Below are positions 9,417 to 20,164 of a stretch of 64,000 nucleotides of DNA, in pieces. Each line of letters begins with the position of its first letter. The stretch's first letter is position 1. The DNA lies in NCBI GenBank assembly GCA_963791295.1, contig CAWBRY010000004.1, positions 558,001 through 622,000 on the forward strand, given 5' to 3'. The DNA comes from CAWBRY01 sp963791295. Lineage in GTDB: Bacteria > Bacteroidota > Bacteroidia > Chitinophagales > Chitinophagaceae. The notes beneath the pieces were generated by a model, which was not told the origin of the DNA, did not search any database, and saw only the letters and a program-made list of their open reading frames with translations. The position numbers and the translations under genes are program-made.

Positions 9417-10913
9417 ATGGCAACAAGAAATATTTCTCTCCCTCCAGACAAATCCATAAATTTTTTCGGTGAAGGTCTCACTTTTGATGACGTGCTGCTG
9501 ATGCCGGGCTACAGCCAGGTATTGCCGCGAGACGTTGATATCAAGACCAGGCTGACGAAAGAAATCGGGCTAAATGTTCCTCTTATCTCTGCGGCAATGG
9601 ACACGGTGACCGAAGCAACGCTGGCCATGGCGCTCGCGCGCGAAGGAGGACTCGGTATTCTTCATAAGAACATGACGATTGAACGGCAGGCCGAGCAGGT
9701 AAGAAAAGTAAAACGTAGCGAAAGCGGTTTGATACTTGACCCTGTAACTCTTCAAGCCAACGCTACCATCGGCGATGCATTGCGCTTGATGCGCGAAAAT
9801 AAGATTGGCGGTATTCCCATTGTTGACAAAACAGGAAAGCTGGTTGGCATTCTTACCAATCGTGACCTTCGGTTTGAAGATGATCCCAAACGTAAGGTGA
9901 GTGAAGTGATGACGAAGGAAAATTTATACACTGCACCCGAAGGAACCGACTTAAAAAAAGCGGAACAATTATTCAAGAAAACGAAAGTTGAAAAACTGCC
10001 TATTGTCAATAAGCAGGGACGCTTAACGGGATTATTTACCTATAGTGACATACTAAAATTGAAAAGCCATCCGAATGCTTTAAAGGATACGTTCGGAAGG
10101 TTATTAGTTGGCGCGGGGGTAGGCATTACGCAGGATCTGCTGGACCGTGTGGCCGCTTTGCAAACAGTGGGAGTTGATATAATTGCATTGGACAGCGCTC
10201 ATGGTCATAGCAAAGGTGTCATTGCCGCATTGAAAGGCCTTAAGAAAAATTTTAAGGGAATTCAGGTGATTGCCGGTAATGTAGGTACTGCGGCGGGTGC
10301 CAGGGCATTGGCCGAAGCGGGTGCCGATGCGGTAAAAGTGGGAATTGGTCCGGGTTCTATTTGCACAACACGCATTGTTGCCGGCGCCGGAGTTCCTCAA
10401 CTCACCGCGATCATGGAAACTGCTTCTGTATTAAAGGAGAAAAATATTCCGTTGATTGCGGATGGGGGTATCCGTTATACCGGTGACATGGTGAAGGCAT
10501 TGGCAGCCGGGGCCAACTGCGTAATGATGGGAAGCATCTTTGCCGGAACAGAGGAAAGTCCCGGCGAGACCATCATCTATGAAGGCCGAAAGTTCAAAGA
10601 ATACCGGGGCATGGGTTCATTGGGCGCCATGGCTACGGGTAGTAGTGACCGTTATTTTCAGGATGTAGAAGACGAGGTAAAAAAATTCGTACCTGAAGGC
10701 ATTGAAGGCCGTGTTGACTATAAAGGTTTTCTGAAGGAGGTGGTCTATCAATTTACAGGAGGCCTGCGCGCCGGCATGGGATATTGCGGTGCAAAAGATA
10801 TTGCTGAATTACAAAAAGCCAGTTTCGTTAAGATCACACATGCCGGCATGAGAGAAAGTCATGCTCATGATATAGAGATTACCAAGGAAGCTCCGAATTA
10901 TAGTAGGAGATGA
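9417..10913 (+). CDS. guaB: GuaB, IMP dehydrogenase
   Basis: GuaB oxidises IMP to XMP with NAD, the committed step of GMP synthesis. The protein (about 498 residues) shows LTFDDVLLMPGYS at the start, two CBS domains (roughly residues 95-215), the nucleotide-binding IIALDSAHGHS, and the catalytic loop GPGSICTTRIV with the active Cys. The flap region and C-terminal GGLRAGMGYCGA are present. Length is normal. I chose the ATG at 9417 because the other in-frame ATG (9396) lies upstream of the -7 box at 9406-9413 and would not be in the mRNA. It is monocistronic by appearance, followed by a heptamer repeat right after the stop. Confidence 0.97.
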   Translation: MATRNISLPPDKSINFFGEGLTFDDVLLMPGYSQVLPRDVDIKTRLTKEIGLNVPLISAAMDTVTEATLAMALAREGGLGILHKNMTIERQAEQVRKVKRSESGLILDPVTLQANATIGDALRLMRENKIGGIPIVDKTGKLVGILTNRDLRFEDDPKRKVSEVMTKENLYTAPEGTDLKKAEQLFKKTKVEKLPIVNKQGRLTGLFTYSDILKLKSHPNALKDTFGRLLVGAGVGITQDLLDRVAALQTVGVDIIALDSAHGHSKGVIAALKGLKKNFKGIQVIAGNVGTAAGARALAEAGADAVKVGIGPGSICTTRIVAGAGVPQLTAIMETASVLKEKNIPLIADGGIRYTGDMVKALAAGANCVMMGSIFAGTEESPGETIIYEGRKFKEYRGMGSLGAMATGSSDRYFQDVEDEVKKFVPEGIEGRVDYKGFLKEVVYQFTGGLRAGMGYCGAKDIAELQKASFVKITHAGMRESHAHDIEITKEAPNYSRR

Positions 10914-10916
10914 TCC

Positions 10917-10951
10917 TAGATGCCAGATGCTTGATACTAGATACTGGATGT
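10917..10951. repeat. Heptanucleotide tandem repeat (5 units) behind guaB
   Basis: Five consecutive seven-base units, TAGATGC, CAGATGC, TTGATAC, TAGATAC, TGGATGT, fit a degenerate NNGATRC motif. The array begins three bases after the guaB stop codon. Two other spacers in the window have a different seven-base repeat in the same position relative to a stop. Confidence 0.7.
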
Positions 10952-10985
10952 TTCAGGTAATAATAACTTTGTTCAATACTATTGA

Positions 10986-12617
10986 ATGAATCGCTTCAGG
11001 AATTTATTGATTGCCATCGGAGGCGGTTTACTTCTTTGGGCCGCCTGGCCTGTATCTCCTTTCACTCTTTTGATTTTTGTTGCATGGATACCTTTATTAT
11101 GGCTTGAAGACAAAATACAAAGCAGGAAAAAGTTTTTCGGTCTTACTTATGTTACCATGCTCACCTGGAATGTGGCTACTACCTGGTGGATATGGAATGC
11201 ATCGGAGCCGGGCGCCCTGGCTGCTTTCCTGGCCAATAGTTTGCTCATGTGTTTTCCGTGGTTGGGATATAAGATCGTCAAGAAATGGCGGGGTGAAAAA
11301 ATAGGCTATGTTGCATTGGTCAGCTTCTGGATGTGCTTTGAATATGTTCATCTGCAGGATTGGGGATTGAGTTGGCCCTGGCTTACTTTGGGAAATGTTT
11401 TTGCAACGCAACCGCAATGGATACAATGGTATGAATTTACCGGCAGCAGTGGCGGCAGTCTGTGGGTAATGGCGATTAATATTCTTCTTTTTCTTCACCT
11501 CAGGAAGAATGTCATTACCCGGTCGTCGAAAACATATAAATACATCGTGGTCGCCATTTTCTTATTAATCGTTCCCATATTGCTTTCCCGCCTATTCGTT
11601 CCAAAGATCAATGCGGCATCTGAATCAAATGTGGTCATTGTTCAACCCAACATTGATCCATATGAAAAAATTTCCACGGGAAGCCTGGAAGCACAGCTGC
11701 ACAAACTTATTCACTTGAGTGAGCAGGAAACGGATAGTCATACAGCATTAGTCTTATGGCCGGAAACAGCGATCTATCTTGAAAATGGAATTGATGAAGA
11801 AAGGTTGAAAGAAAATTTTTTCCTTAACCCGCTTTGGGGATTTCTTCGGCGACATCCTAAGCTGTCACTCTTTACCGGAATTGAAAGCTATCGCACATTC
11901 AAAGAAAAACAAACGTCCACAGCAAGACCCATGGGCGTTGACGGATATTATTTTGATTCATACAATGGATCTGTCTTACTCGATAGCTCGGGCACGTTGG
12001 GATTTTATCATAAATCAATGCTTGTTCCGGGCGTGGAGACGCTGCCGTGGTTTCTTAAGTTTATTGACAAATGGTTTGAGAAATTTGGCGGCACAACAGC
12101 TGGTTACGCTAAACAAAATGAACGGACCGTCTTGGCAACTCCTCAAGGTTATAAAATTGCGCCTGCGATTTGTTATGAAAGCATTTATGGTGGGTTCATG
12201 GCGGAATATTTTCGCAATGGAGCCAACCTGATTTGCATCATCACCAATGATGGCTGGTGGAAAAATACACCAGGGCATAAGCAGCACATGAATTACGCCA
12301 GGTTGAGAGCGATTGAAACAAGGACCTGGGTTGCGCGCTGCGCCAATACAGGTATCAGTTGCTTTATTGATCCGGGTGGAGTAATTCACGATCCGCGAGG
12401 ATGGGACCAGACCGGAGCAATTAAACTGCCCGTCCCCGTCAGTGAGATTACAAGGAAAACATTTTTTGTGAAGCACGGTGAGCTCTTGTCAAAAGCAATG
12501 ACATTAATTAGTATAGGACTGATCGTCTGGATCGTTGTCCTTTGGTCAATGAAAAAATTCTCTAACAAAGAACTCCTATCTATTCATAGAGGATCAACGG
12601 ATGATAGGAACCAATGA
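10986..12617 (+). CDS. lnt: Lnt, apolipoprotein N-acyltransferase
   Basis: Lnt transfers an acyl chain from phospholipid to the N-terminal Cys of lipoproteins in the inner membrane. The 543-residue protein has about six hydrophobic segments in the first 200 residues, then a nitrilase-like domain. The catalytic triad of that fold is visible: Glu in LWPETAIY, Lys in GFYHKSMLVPG, and Cys in APAICYESIYG. ITNDGWW and the late RAIETRTWVARCANTG segment are also typical. A last membrane helix follows near residue 505. Spacing to the next gene (hydrolase at 12625) is seven bases, so the two are probably one transcript. Confidence 0.93.
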   Translation: MNRFRNLLIAIGGGLLLWAAWPVSPFTLLIFVAWIPLLWLEDKIQSRKKFFGLTYVTMLTWNVATTWWIWNASEPGALAAFLANSLLMCFPWLGYKIVKKWRGEKIGYVALVSFWMCFEYVHLQDWGLSWPWLTLGNVFATQPQWIQWYEFTGSSGGSLWVMAINILLFLHLRKNVITRSSKTYKYIVVAIFLLIVPILLSRLFVPKINAASESNVVIVQPNIDPYEKISTGSLEAQLHKLIHLSEQETDSHTALVLWPETAIYLENGIDEERLKENFFLNPLWGFLRRHPKLSLFTGIESYRTFKEKQTSTARPMGVDGYYFDSYNGSVLLDSSGTLGFYHKSMLVPGVETLPWFLKFIDKWFEKFGGTTAGYAKQNERTVLATPQGYKIAPAICYESIYGGFMAEYFRNGANLICIITNDGWWKNTPGHKQHMNYARLRAIETRTWVARCANTGISCFIDPGGVIHDPRGWDQTGAIKLPVPVSEITRKTFFVKHGELLSKAMTLISIGLIVWIVVLWSMKKFSNKELLSIHRGSTDDRNQ

Positions 12618-12624
12618 ATGAAAG

Positions 12625-13437
12625 ATGAAGAAGGATATCCTATATCAAAACAAAAAGATCCATTATCAACGACTCGGTAATGGTCATCCCGTAATGCTGC
12701 TTCATGGATTTGGAGAGACCGGTGATATTTGGAAAAATCAGGTTGCTCTACTGGAAAAAAATTTCCTGGTGATCATTCCTGACCTTCCTGGCAGTGGAGA
12801 TTCCGAAATGATCGAAGACATGAGCATGGAGGGAATGGCTGAGTTGGTAAAATTTATTATTGATAGCGAATTTCCAGGCAAAGAGAAATTCGATCAAATC
12901 TCCCTGATTGGACATAGCATGGGTGGTTATATCGGCCTGGCGTTCGCGGATAAATATCCACAATACTTGAAATCATTCGGGCTATTCCACTCCACAGCAT
13001 TCGCAGACAATGAAGAAAAGAAAGCTAACCGGAAGAAAGGAATTGCAACCATGAAGGAAAAGGGCGCATTTGAATTTTTGAAAACCATGCTCCCGAACCT
13101 TTTCACTGAAAAGACCAGGAATGAACGGCCAGAATCAGTGGCAGAGTTGGTAGAAAAAGGCCGTCATTTTAAAGCTGATGCACTGATTGCGTACTATGAA
13201 GCTATGATCCAAAGGCCCGACCGCACCCGGTTTTTGAAGGAAGCAAGCATCCCGATTTTATTCATCATGGGACAGGACGACCAGGTCATTCCACTTCAGG
13301 ATGGTCTTCAGCAATGTCATTTCCCGAATCATTCATATATACATATCCTTCGTGAATCTGCGCACATGGGAATGTTGGAGGAGGCTGAAAAATCAGGTGA
13401 GTTGATTCAAGCGTTCGTATTCAGTTGTGGTCTATAG
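12625..13437 (+). CDS. Alpha/beta-fold hydrolase
   Basis: A 270-residue hydrolase with no signal peptide. It has the oxyanion motif LLHGFGETG (near residues 25-33), the nucleophile elbow GHSMGG with Ser98, an acid in GQDDQV (about residue 217) and a His in SAHMG near the end. The fold is the common one of esterases, epoxide hydrolases, C-C bond hydrolases and haloperoxidases; the sequence alone does not fix the substrate. It follows lnt by seven bases. A heptamer repeat starts two bases after its stop codon. Confidence 0.85.
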   Translation: MKKDILYQNKKIHYQRLGNGHPVMLLHGFGETGDIWKNQVALLEKNFLVIIPDLPGSGDSEMIEDMSMEGMAELVKFIIDSEFPGKEKFDQISLIGHSMGGYIGLAFADKYPQYLKSFGLFHSTAFADNEEKKANRKKGIATMKEKGAFEFLKTMLPNLFTEKTRNERPESVAELVEKGRHFKADALIAYYEAMIQRPDRTRFLKEASIPILFIMGQDDQVIPLQDGLQQCHFPNHSYIHILRESAHMGMLEEAEKSGELIQAFVFSCGL

Positions 13438-13438
13438 G

Positions 13439-13478
13439 TTATAAGTTTTATAAGTTTTAAGTTATAAGTTATAAGTAA
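13439..13478. repeat. Short tandem repeat of TTATAAG, mainly 7-base period
   Basis: Units of TTATAAG, with longer and shorter variants (TTTTATAAG, TTTTAAG), run for about 40 bases directly after the stop of the hydrolase gene. The remaining spacer to 13728 is AT-rich; TAGTTTTA near 13548 is a one-mismatch -7 box, but I see nothing firm there. Confidence 0.6.
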
Positions 13479-13728
13479 TTATACGATTCTTGTTTCAATG
13501 CATGCAAATAAAATTCAACAAACGCTTGCAAATTCTAATTGCCGGTATTAGTTTTACACCTTCGCACCTATCCTCAAATTCCTTCCGGAAAACTTCAATC
13601 AACAATTTTATTTCCATTTTTCCTTGTTCAGAAGCCTCTGAGTCTCGATCCTGTTAATCGCCGTACCCAACTCCTCCGAAACCCACGGATTCAGGATCTA
13701 TTGATTTTTTAACATAAAACCTCAGAGC

Positions 13729-15739
13729 ATGAAAACTTTTACCCTACTTAGGAAAGCTATTCCTATACTTTTACTTATGGCTGTATTCAATACAGCCCAC
13801 GCACAAACGAACCAGCCCATCAATTGCGATGGCCAGTTCATTGTGAGTCACGGCGCCGGTACACAAACCAATAACGCCACCGCTTTGGAAACTTTATCTT
13901 TTCCAGGCGGAATCGTCACCCCTACTTCCTTTGCCAGTAATCCTGCCACGCATGCATACAATGCTATTGGCCTTAACCCATTTGATGGGTATATGTATGG
14001 ATTGAGATATGAAAGCAGCGACGGCAGCGCAGGAACAGGTGGCGGGTCGGTTCAACTGATCCGAGTTGGTAAGGGTGCATCTAACGTCAACAATATTGGC
14101 GTGGTGAATTCTTCCAGTGCTGCTAATCCGTTGAACACTGACGTTTATGCAGGTTGCTTTAGTGCAAACGGCGTTTATTATTTTATCGACAATCAAAACA
14201 ACTTGTTCAGTCTGCCATTGACCAACCTGGCGACGAATAGCAGTAACACAACCAGGACGGCAACTTATCTGGGCGACCTTAGCGGAACGGGTGACAATAT
14301 TCCACCCACCGACGCCAGCGGTAAGATCGTTGACATTGCCATTAATCCTGTCACAGGCGTAATGTATGGTGTTTCGTATGGTTCGAGTTCATCTACCACA
14401 GCAAATTCATACAGGCTGTATCAAATTAGTTTAACAGGAGCGCTTACAAGATTAGGTGCTTCAGGTAACAATACAACGGGTCAGTATCCTCATCCAAATA
14501 ATGAGTATGTTGCTGCCCTGTTTTTTACAGAAGATGGAACATTTACGGATATCGTTCGGGCGGGCAGTTCTTGAAATTGAATTTAGCTGCACCCCAGTCT
14601 TCAACAAATACCGGCTCAGGGCCAGCTTATACTGCGGCGGATGGTTGTAATTGCAGTTTCCGGATAGGTCATATTGTTGCAATTGCAATCAATTCCTGGC
14701 CAATTCTGTCCTACCAATTTGAACAATAGCCAACCCACCGTTCCGGTGAATATTACAGTAACCAATAGTTCCGGCGCTGCCAGGTCAGGACTTACTTATA
14801 CATTGATATTTCGGATCCAAAACATCGCTTCCGTTTTACTCAATCCCTGGCTACGATTGAATCTAATTTATTTGCAGCAGGACTTTTGGCAAATGCAAAT
14901 GGAACGCATGCTAGTTTCAGACAGCTACTTATCCCGATGGGACCAATCATAATAAAATTCAGATCACCGGATTTCAGATTCCTTTCGGTGCAACGACTTA
15001 TAATGTTCTCATTGGACTGTTCAATTGTATACGATTGGTTCTCCTTATAATGGTGTGTTTGCACAATCCACCATTGCAGGATTGCCAGCGGGATTGGGAA
15101 GTTCAGATCTTTCCGGCAATGGCATTCAGCCGCACGCTCCACCCTGCTTGCATTCTGTCCCAACATCGGTTTACCGGTTACGCTTTCAGTTTTTCCGGCG
15201 CATATAAAGACAATGCGACCCTACTCAATTGGGAAACAGCGAACCAGGTCGATTTCGATCATTTCGAGGTGGAGAGAAGTACCAATGGTTCCGATTTTCA
15301 AGTCAGTCGCTAATAAGCAGGCTAAATATGGTGGAAGCACGATTCAATACACTCATACCGATGACCTTTCATCTGCTTTAGGCAATGTATTTTACTATCG
15401 CTTGAAGATGGTAGACATAAACGGGGATTTCAAATACAGCAATGTAATCCTCATCCGCAAAGAGCAAAAAGCCTCAATGGGATATCGATCAAGCCCCAAC
15501 CCGATAATCAGCAATCGCAGTGGCTACCGTAAGATTTTCTGCGGTCAGGCGCTCTCGTTGATTTCAGAGTATTGGATATGACAGGAAAGGTTGTATTGAA
15601 ACAACAGAACAAGGTTGCTGCAGGAAACAACAGCATTGCTTTTAACAATCTTGAGCGTTTACAGCCGGGTATTTACGTATTGCAAATGACCGATGGAGAA
15701 AATGCCGGCGTATCGACTAAATTTTCAATCGTTCGCTAA
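13729..15739 (+). pseudogene. Secreted T9SS protein with type A C-terminal sorting domain (several frameshifts)
   Basis: The first 280 residues read cleanly from ATG 13729: a signal peptide ending HAQ, then a DUF6923-like beta-propeller pattern (NPFDGYMYGLRY, NPVTGVMYGVSYG). After 14570 the coding signal jumps frame repeatedly: LNLAAPQSSTNTGSGPAY, NITVTNSSGAARSGLTYT, NKIQITGFQIPFGATTYNV, YTIGSPYNGVFAQSTIAG, WETANQVDFDHFEVERS and YYRLKMVDINGDFKYSN. The last frame (from about 15550) gives a type A sorting domain (VLDMTGKVVLKQ ... LQPGIYVLQM) ending at 15739. The 'NWET.NE..FDHFEVERS' segment just before the C-terminal domain is usual for such cargo. At least five frame changes lie in 1 kb. An intrinsic terminator follows, so it is one transcription unit. 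Confidence 0.75.
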
Positions 15740-15772
15740 CCTATTTAAGATAAATGCTCCGGGTTTATACCT

Positions 15773-15808
15773 ACCCCTCGCGCCTTCGTGGCGGAGGGGT
15801 TTTTTTTA
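15773..15808 (+). terminator. Intrinsic terminator after the type A T9SS gene
   Basis: CCCCTC and CGCC pair with GGCG and GAGGGG around a TTCG-containing loop (one bulged G), followed by eight T. It lies 34 bases after the stop at 15739. Confidence 0.88.
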
Positions 15809-15963
15809 TTGCTGTCTTAAACCCGATACATCGATTGCAAGTCATTAAGGCAGAACGGCCTCCTGGTCAGGGCTAGCGGTCGTCTCCCTGGAAAATCGTA
15901 TATTCAGACCTCCGGGATGGCCAAAAAACTCTGGAGAAAATTCAGTTCTCGACAATCCGATCA

Positions 15964-18585
15964 ATGAAACGCTTCTTACTCTTAATATCATCCGTTTTTT
16001 TACTTCTCACTTCCTCTTTTGCCAACCATATTACCGGTGGCGAAATGTTTTATACTTACAAAGGACGATCAGGTGCGAATTATCTATACCATGTCACTTT
16101 AAAATTATACCGGGATTGCTATGCACCTCCAGGGAGTGCACAGCTGGATCAAACCGCTTCCATTGGCATTTTTGACAAAGCAACCGGAGTCTTATTATTT
16201 GATTCTCTCGTATCGCTGCGTCGTATTGAAACACTAAATCTGGGTTCACCCAGTCCTTGTATCACCAATCCTCCGCTAGTATGTTACCAGGTTGGATATT
16301 ACGAGTTCGATTTACCGCCTATGCCCGGCTCTCCAAATGGCTATATCGTTGCTTATCAACGGTGTTGCCGAATTGCTGGAATCAACAACCTTTCCAGTTC
16401 CAATAGTGTGGGAACAACTTATAGCGCTGAGATTCCGGGAATATCTGTTTTACCATCTGCGCCGGAAAATAATAGCGCCCGGTTCATCGGCCCTGATACA
16501 GTAATTGTATGTGCCAACAACGCATTCAGATATAGTTTTGCAGCAATAGATGATGATGGCGATCCACTGACCTACTCATTTTGCAATGCTTATGTTGGTG
16601 GTTCTACAGGGGATGCAAGCCCCATCCCTCCCGCTGGTCCCCCCTATGCACCCGTGCCTTATCAACTCCCGTTCTCCGGAGCTGCGCCGCTGGGAAACCG
16701 GATATCCATTGACCCTATTTCCGGGCTTTTGACCGGTGTGGCGCCGAATTCCGGTATTTATGTCGTTACCGTTTGCGTGTATGAACATCGGAATGGCTTT
16801 GTCATTGCCACGCAGCGAAAGGACCTGCAAATAAAAATTGGGGATTGCAATATAGCGAGGGCTGTACTTGAACCACAATATATCACCTGCGATGGATTCA
16901 CAATGGGTTTCGAAAATTTGAATCGCAGTCCATTGATCAATTCCTTTTTTTGGGATTTTGGCGTGGTCGGTTCCACTACGGACACTTCTAGTTTGGCAGC
17001 TCCTGTTTTTACTTATCCAGACACCGGATCGTATTTGATTAAATTAGTTACTAATCGTAATCAGCAATGTTCTGACTCGACCACCTCCATAGTGAAAGTC
17101 TTTCCAGGATTCTTTCCTGGTTTCAACGCCGCTGGTGGATGTTTTACAAACCCGTTTAGTTTTACTGATGTCACCAACACTGCTTATGGAGTGGTTGATA
17201 CATGGAGTTGGGATTTTGGTGATGCAACCTCCAGCATAGATGTATCGAATCAACAGAATCCACACTGGACATACTCGGTCCCCGGACCAAAAACAGTCAC
17301 TTTCATTGTAACTAACAGCAAAGGATGTAAGGATACAGTGCAAAAAACAGTGGATGTTTTTGACAAACCACCCATCACCCTGGCTTTCCGCGACACATTG
17401 ATCTGCACACCCGACGTGTTGCAGCTCAACGCAAGCGGTACCGGGGTATTTAGCTGGTCACCATTAACTAACATTATTAATCCAGGAACGGCTACTCCCA
17501 CTGTCAATCCAAGTACAACAACAACATACTTTGTAGACCTCAATGACAACGGGTGCCTGAATCGAGACTCGGTAAGAGTACGCGTCGTGAGTTTTGTAAC
17601 CCTGATTGCCAACAACGACACAACTATTTGCCAGGGAGATGCCATTCAACTGGGGGCTATTTCCGATGGCCTGCTATTTAATTGGACTCCAGCTGCTAAT
17701 CTCGATAACCCGGCACTTTTGAATCCAACAGCAATTACCAACAGTACGACCACCTATCAGATCACGGGCCGGATCGGCAGTTGCTCTGCGACTGATGAGC
17801 TAACGGTAACGACAGTTCCCTATCCCATTGCAAATGCCGGTAACGATACAGTGATATGTTATAACACGACTGCGCAGTTGCATGGATCGCACGATGGAAT
17901 TTCTTTCAGTTGGATTCCGCCATCCTATTTGGATAATCCAAACAGCCTGAATCCATTTTCAAATCCGCCAAGAACGACCACCTATGTATTGTCGTCTTTG
18001 GATAATAAGGGATGCCCAAAACCCGGTTTGGACTCGGTGGTCGTTACAGTCCTACCGAGAGTGAGAGCTTTTGCAGGTCGTGATACAAGCGTTGTTGTAG
18101 ATCAACCACTTCAGTTTCATGGCAGTGGAGGGGTCGGCTATTTATGGAGTCCTGGCATTGGCCTTAACAGTACAACCATCGCTGATCCCATCGGTATCTA
18201 TACCTCCGAAATCGATAGTGTTATTTATAAATTGATTGTTTCAGATGAGGCCGGCTGCGAAGATTCAGCATCTGTAAAAGTGAAAGTGTTCAAAACAAAT
18301 CCTTATGTTTTTGTACCAACTGCTTTCACACCTAATAATGACGGCAGAAATGATCTGCTGCGTCCCATTGCAGTAGGTATTAAACGCATCAACTACTTCA
18401 GCGTTTATAACCGTTGGGGTCAATTGGTATTTACTACTACCGAAAATGGCCGCGGTTGGGATGGAATGATTGGAGGAAAACCCCAGAATACGGATACGTT
18501 TGTATGGATGGTTAGTGCGTCTGACTATATTGACCGGCCATTTTTCCTAAAGGGCACGGCAACCGTTAATTCGATAAATGAGTGA
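15964..18585 (+). CDS. Large secreted PKD-repeat T9SS protein with type B C-terminal domain
   Basis: An 873-residue protein with a signal peptide (to SFANH) and the start HITGGEMFYTYKG, typical of a Bacteroidota surface-protein family that begins 'HxxGGE'. PKD domains lie about residues 300-465 (two copies of 'WDFG' plus 'YxxxGxxxVxLxVTNxxGCxDT'). Three or four further Ig-like repeats with 'ANAGNDTxICxxxxxQLxGS' follow to about residue 775. The end has FTPNNDGRNDLL and FSVYNRWGQLVF, the type B T9SS sorting domain. It should be exported through SprA and may act as an adhesin or filament scaffold. It is 27 bases from the SDR gene, a possible operon. There is no frameshift here, unlike the cargo gene just upstream. 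Confidence 0.9.
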   Translation: MKRFLLLISSVFLLLTSSFANHITGGEMFYTYKGRSGANYLYHVTLKLYRDCYAPPGSAQLDQTASIGIFDKATGVLLFDSLVSLRRIETLNLGSPSPCITNPPLVCYQVGYYEFDLPPMPGSPNGYIVAYQRCCRIAGINNLSSSNSVGTTYSAEIPGISVLPSAPENNSARFIGPDTVIVCANNAFRYSFAAIDDDGDPLTYSFCNAYVGGSTGDASPIPPAGPPYAPVPYQLPFSGAAPLGNRISIDPISGLLTGVAPNSGIYVVTVCVYEHRNGFVIATQRKDLQIKIGDCNIARAVLEPQYITCDGFTMGFENLNRSPLINSFFWDFGVVGSTTDTSSLAAPVFTYPDTGSYLIKLVTNRNQQCSDSTTSIVKVFPGFFPGFNAAGGCFTNPFSFTDVTNTAYGVVDTWSWDFGDATSSIDVSNQQNPHWTYSVPGPKTVTFIVTNSKGCKDTVQKTVDVFDKPPITLAFRDTLICTPDVLQLNASGTGVFSWSPLTNIINPGTATPTVNPSTTTTYFVDLNDNGCLNRDSVRVRVVSFVTLIANNDTTICQGDAIQLGAISDGLLFNWTPAANLDNPALLNPTAITNSTTTYQITGRIGSCSATDELTVTTVPYPIANAGNDTVICYNTTAQLHGSHDGISFSWIPPSYLDNPNSLNPFSNPPRTTTYVLSSLDNKGCPKPGLDSVVVTVLPRVRAFAGRDTSVVVDQPLQFHGSGGVGYLWSPGIGLNSTTIADPIGIYTSEIDSVIYKLIVSDEAGCEDSASVKVKVFKTNPYVFVPTAFTPNNDGRNDLLRPIAVGIKRINYFSVYNRWGQLVFTTTENGRGWDGMIGGKPQNTDTFVWMVSASDYIDRPFFLKGTATVNSINE

Positions 18586-18612
18586 CCTTTGGTTAACTCT
18601 TAAGTTCCAGTT

Positions 18613-19394
18613 ATGTCAAAGATTGTTTTTATCACCGGCGCCACTTCAGGTTTTGGAGAGGCCTGTGCTACCAGGTTTGCGAGCCACGGTTATGATCTTA
18701 TTCTGAATGGAAGAAGGACCGACCGGTTGGAAGATTTGGCAAGAACGCTGGAAGGAAAATATAATGTCGCAGTTTATCAATTGCCGTTTGATGTTCGCGA
18801 TGAAAATGATGTCAGGCAATCTGTGGAGAATTTCCGGTGGAATGGCAGGCCATTGATATTTTGATCAATAATGCTGGCCTGGCATTGGGTCGTGATTATT
18901 TTGAAGAAGCGGACTTGAATGACTGGAATATCATGATCGATACCAACATCAAAGGCCTCCTTTATGTGGCCAAGGCTGTTTCCAAACTGATGGCTCAACG
19001 GTTTATCTCATCAGGCATTTCAGGTCACATCATTAACATGGGTTCGGTGGCGGGGAAAGAAGTATATGAAAAGGGAAATGTGTATTGTGCGACCAAATAT
19101 GCGGTCGATGCGATCAATCATGCAATGCGAATTGACCTCCTAAGGCACAACATCAAAGTCACTGCTATTCATCCCGGGGCAGCCGAAACAGAATTCTCCC
19201 TCGTTCGATTTAAAGGAGATTCAACTACTGCCAAAAAGATCTATGATGGTCTCAAACCACTCACCGCGGATGATGTGGCCGACGTCATTTATTATTGCGC
19301 CACCTTACCGGCGCATGTTTGCATCAATGATCTAACGTTGACCTGTATGCAACAAGCGGATGCCATCTATTTCAATAGGGATCAAACCGGGTGA
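18613..19394 (+). CDS. SDR-family NAD(P)-dependent oxidoreductase (one frameshift)
   Basis: A short-chain dehydrogenase of about 260 residues, similar to YdfG-type 3-hydroxy acid dehydrogenases. The N-terminal cofactor motif is TGATSGFGEA and a second is NNAGLALG; the catalytic Tyr and Lys are in VYCATKYAVDA, with Ser in MGSVAG. The reading frame breaks near 18832: the sequence 'ttccggtg' lacks one base relative to the 'ttgccggtg' that would join SVEN to LPVEWQAIDILINNAG. With that base the protein is full length. Substrate is not evident. Confidence 0.85.
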
Positions 19395-19574
19395 AAAAAT
19401 TCGATTTATTAGCCCGATCTTTTTAGTAATCTTCCTTCAACATGCGGCTTTTTTGACGTAGATTCCCGAAGAAAATATACCAAAAGCCAAAAGTATTACG
19501 TTTAAAATTTAGAAACCAGGGATTTGAAGTTTAACTTTATGAAGTCTTACCATGCACCATATAAAGACTCAATT

Positions 19575-20070
19575 ATGAAAAAGCCGACCTTCTTTATAGC
19601 ATTTTTGGCGCTTACCTCCACCTTCTGTTTTTCACAGGAAGTTATTCGTTTACAATCTTGTAGCAACGATTACATCAAAAAAGAAGTTGATAGTTTAAAA
19701 GGTGTTTACTCCAACGATGGTTATATTTTATTGAAGGAAGCTTCCATCAGCATGGAAAGCGAATACGAGATGCCGGTGGTAGTTCCACTCAACCAGGGTA
19801 GTTGGTACCAGTTTGTTTTTATCGGTGAAATTTCTTCTAAGCTATATGAGGTAAGAATGTATGATTGGAATGAAGAGCCAGGTGATCTTCCGCCAGAAAA
19901 AATGGGGTGATGTAGATGGAAATATTATTTCTTATTCATACGTTCCTCAATTCACTGAGTTCCACATGATGAAACCAGTGCAGGTAAATAAGGAAAAGAA
20001 AGAAGGCTTATGTGGTTATGTTATGTTGTTTAAAAGGACAAAGGCTACCGCTGATTCTGCTTCCAGATAA
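19575..20070 (+). CDS. Hypothetical secreted protein (one frameshift)
   Basis: I start at the ATG at 19575 because it is followed by a signal peptide (MKKPTFFIAFLALTSTFCFS); an earlier in-frame ATG at 19524 adds a non-hydrophobic stretch. The mature part is about 145 residues with no motif I recognise. The frame changes near 19880, after YDWNEE, and then continues with VIFRQKKWGDVDGNIISYSY to a stop at 20070. The pattern 'DGYILLKEASISMESEYEMPVVVPL' followed by a short beta-rich end suggests a small periplasmic or surface beta-sandwich protein. A terminator lies 32 bases downstream. Confidence 0.6.
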
Positions 20071-20101
20071 ACTTTTTAATAATACTAGCTCAGATGACAT
20101 T

Positions 20102-20130
20102 AAAGGTTTCGCGTCCGCGGAACCTTTTTT
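20102..20130 (+). terminator. Intrinsic terminator
   Basis: AAAGGTT-T-CGCG pairs with CGCG-G-AACCTTT around TC, followed by a T-run. It ends the plus-strand hypothetical gene; the minus-strand reading has only three T, so it is mainly rightward. Confidence 0.75.
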
Positions 20131-20164
20131 AGTTAGAAGGGGGATGTGAAGGTAGATTCTGCCG

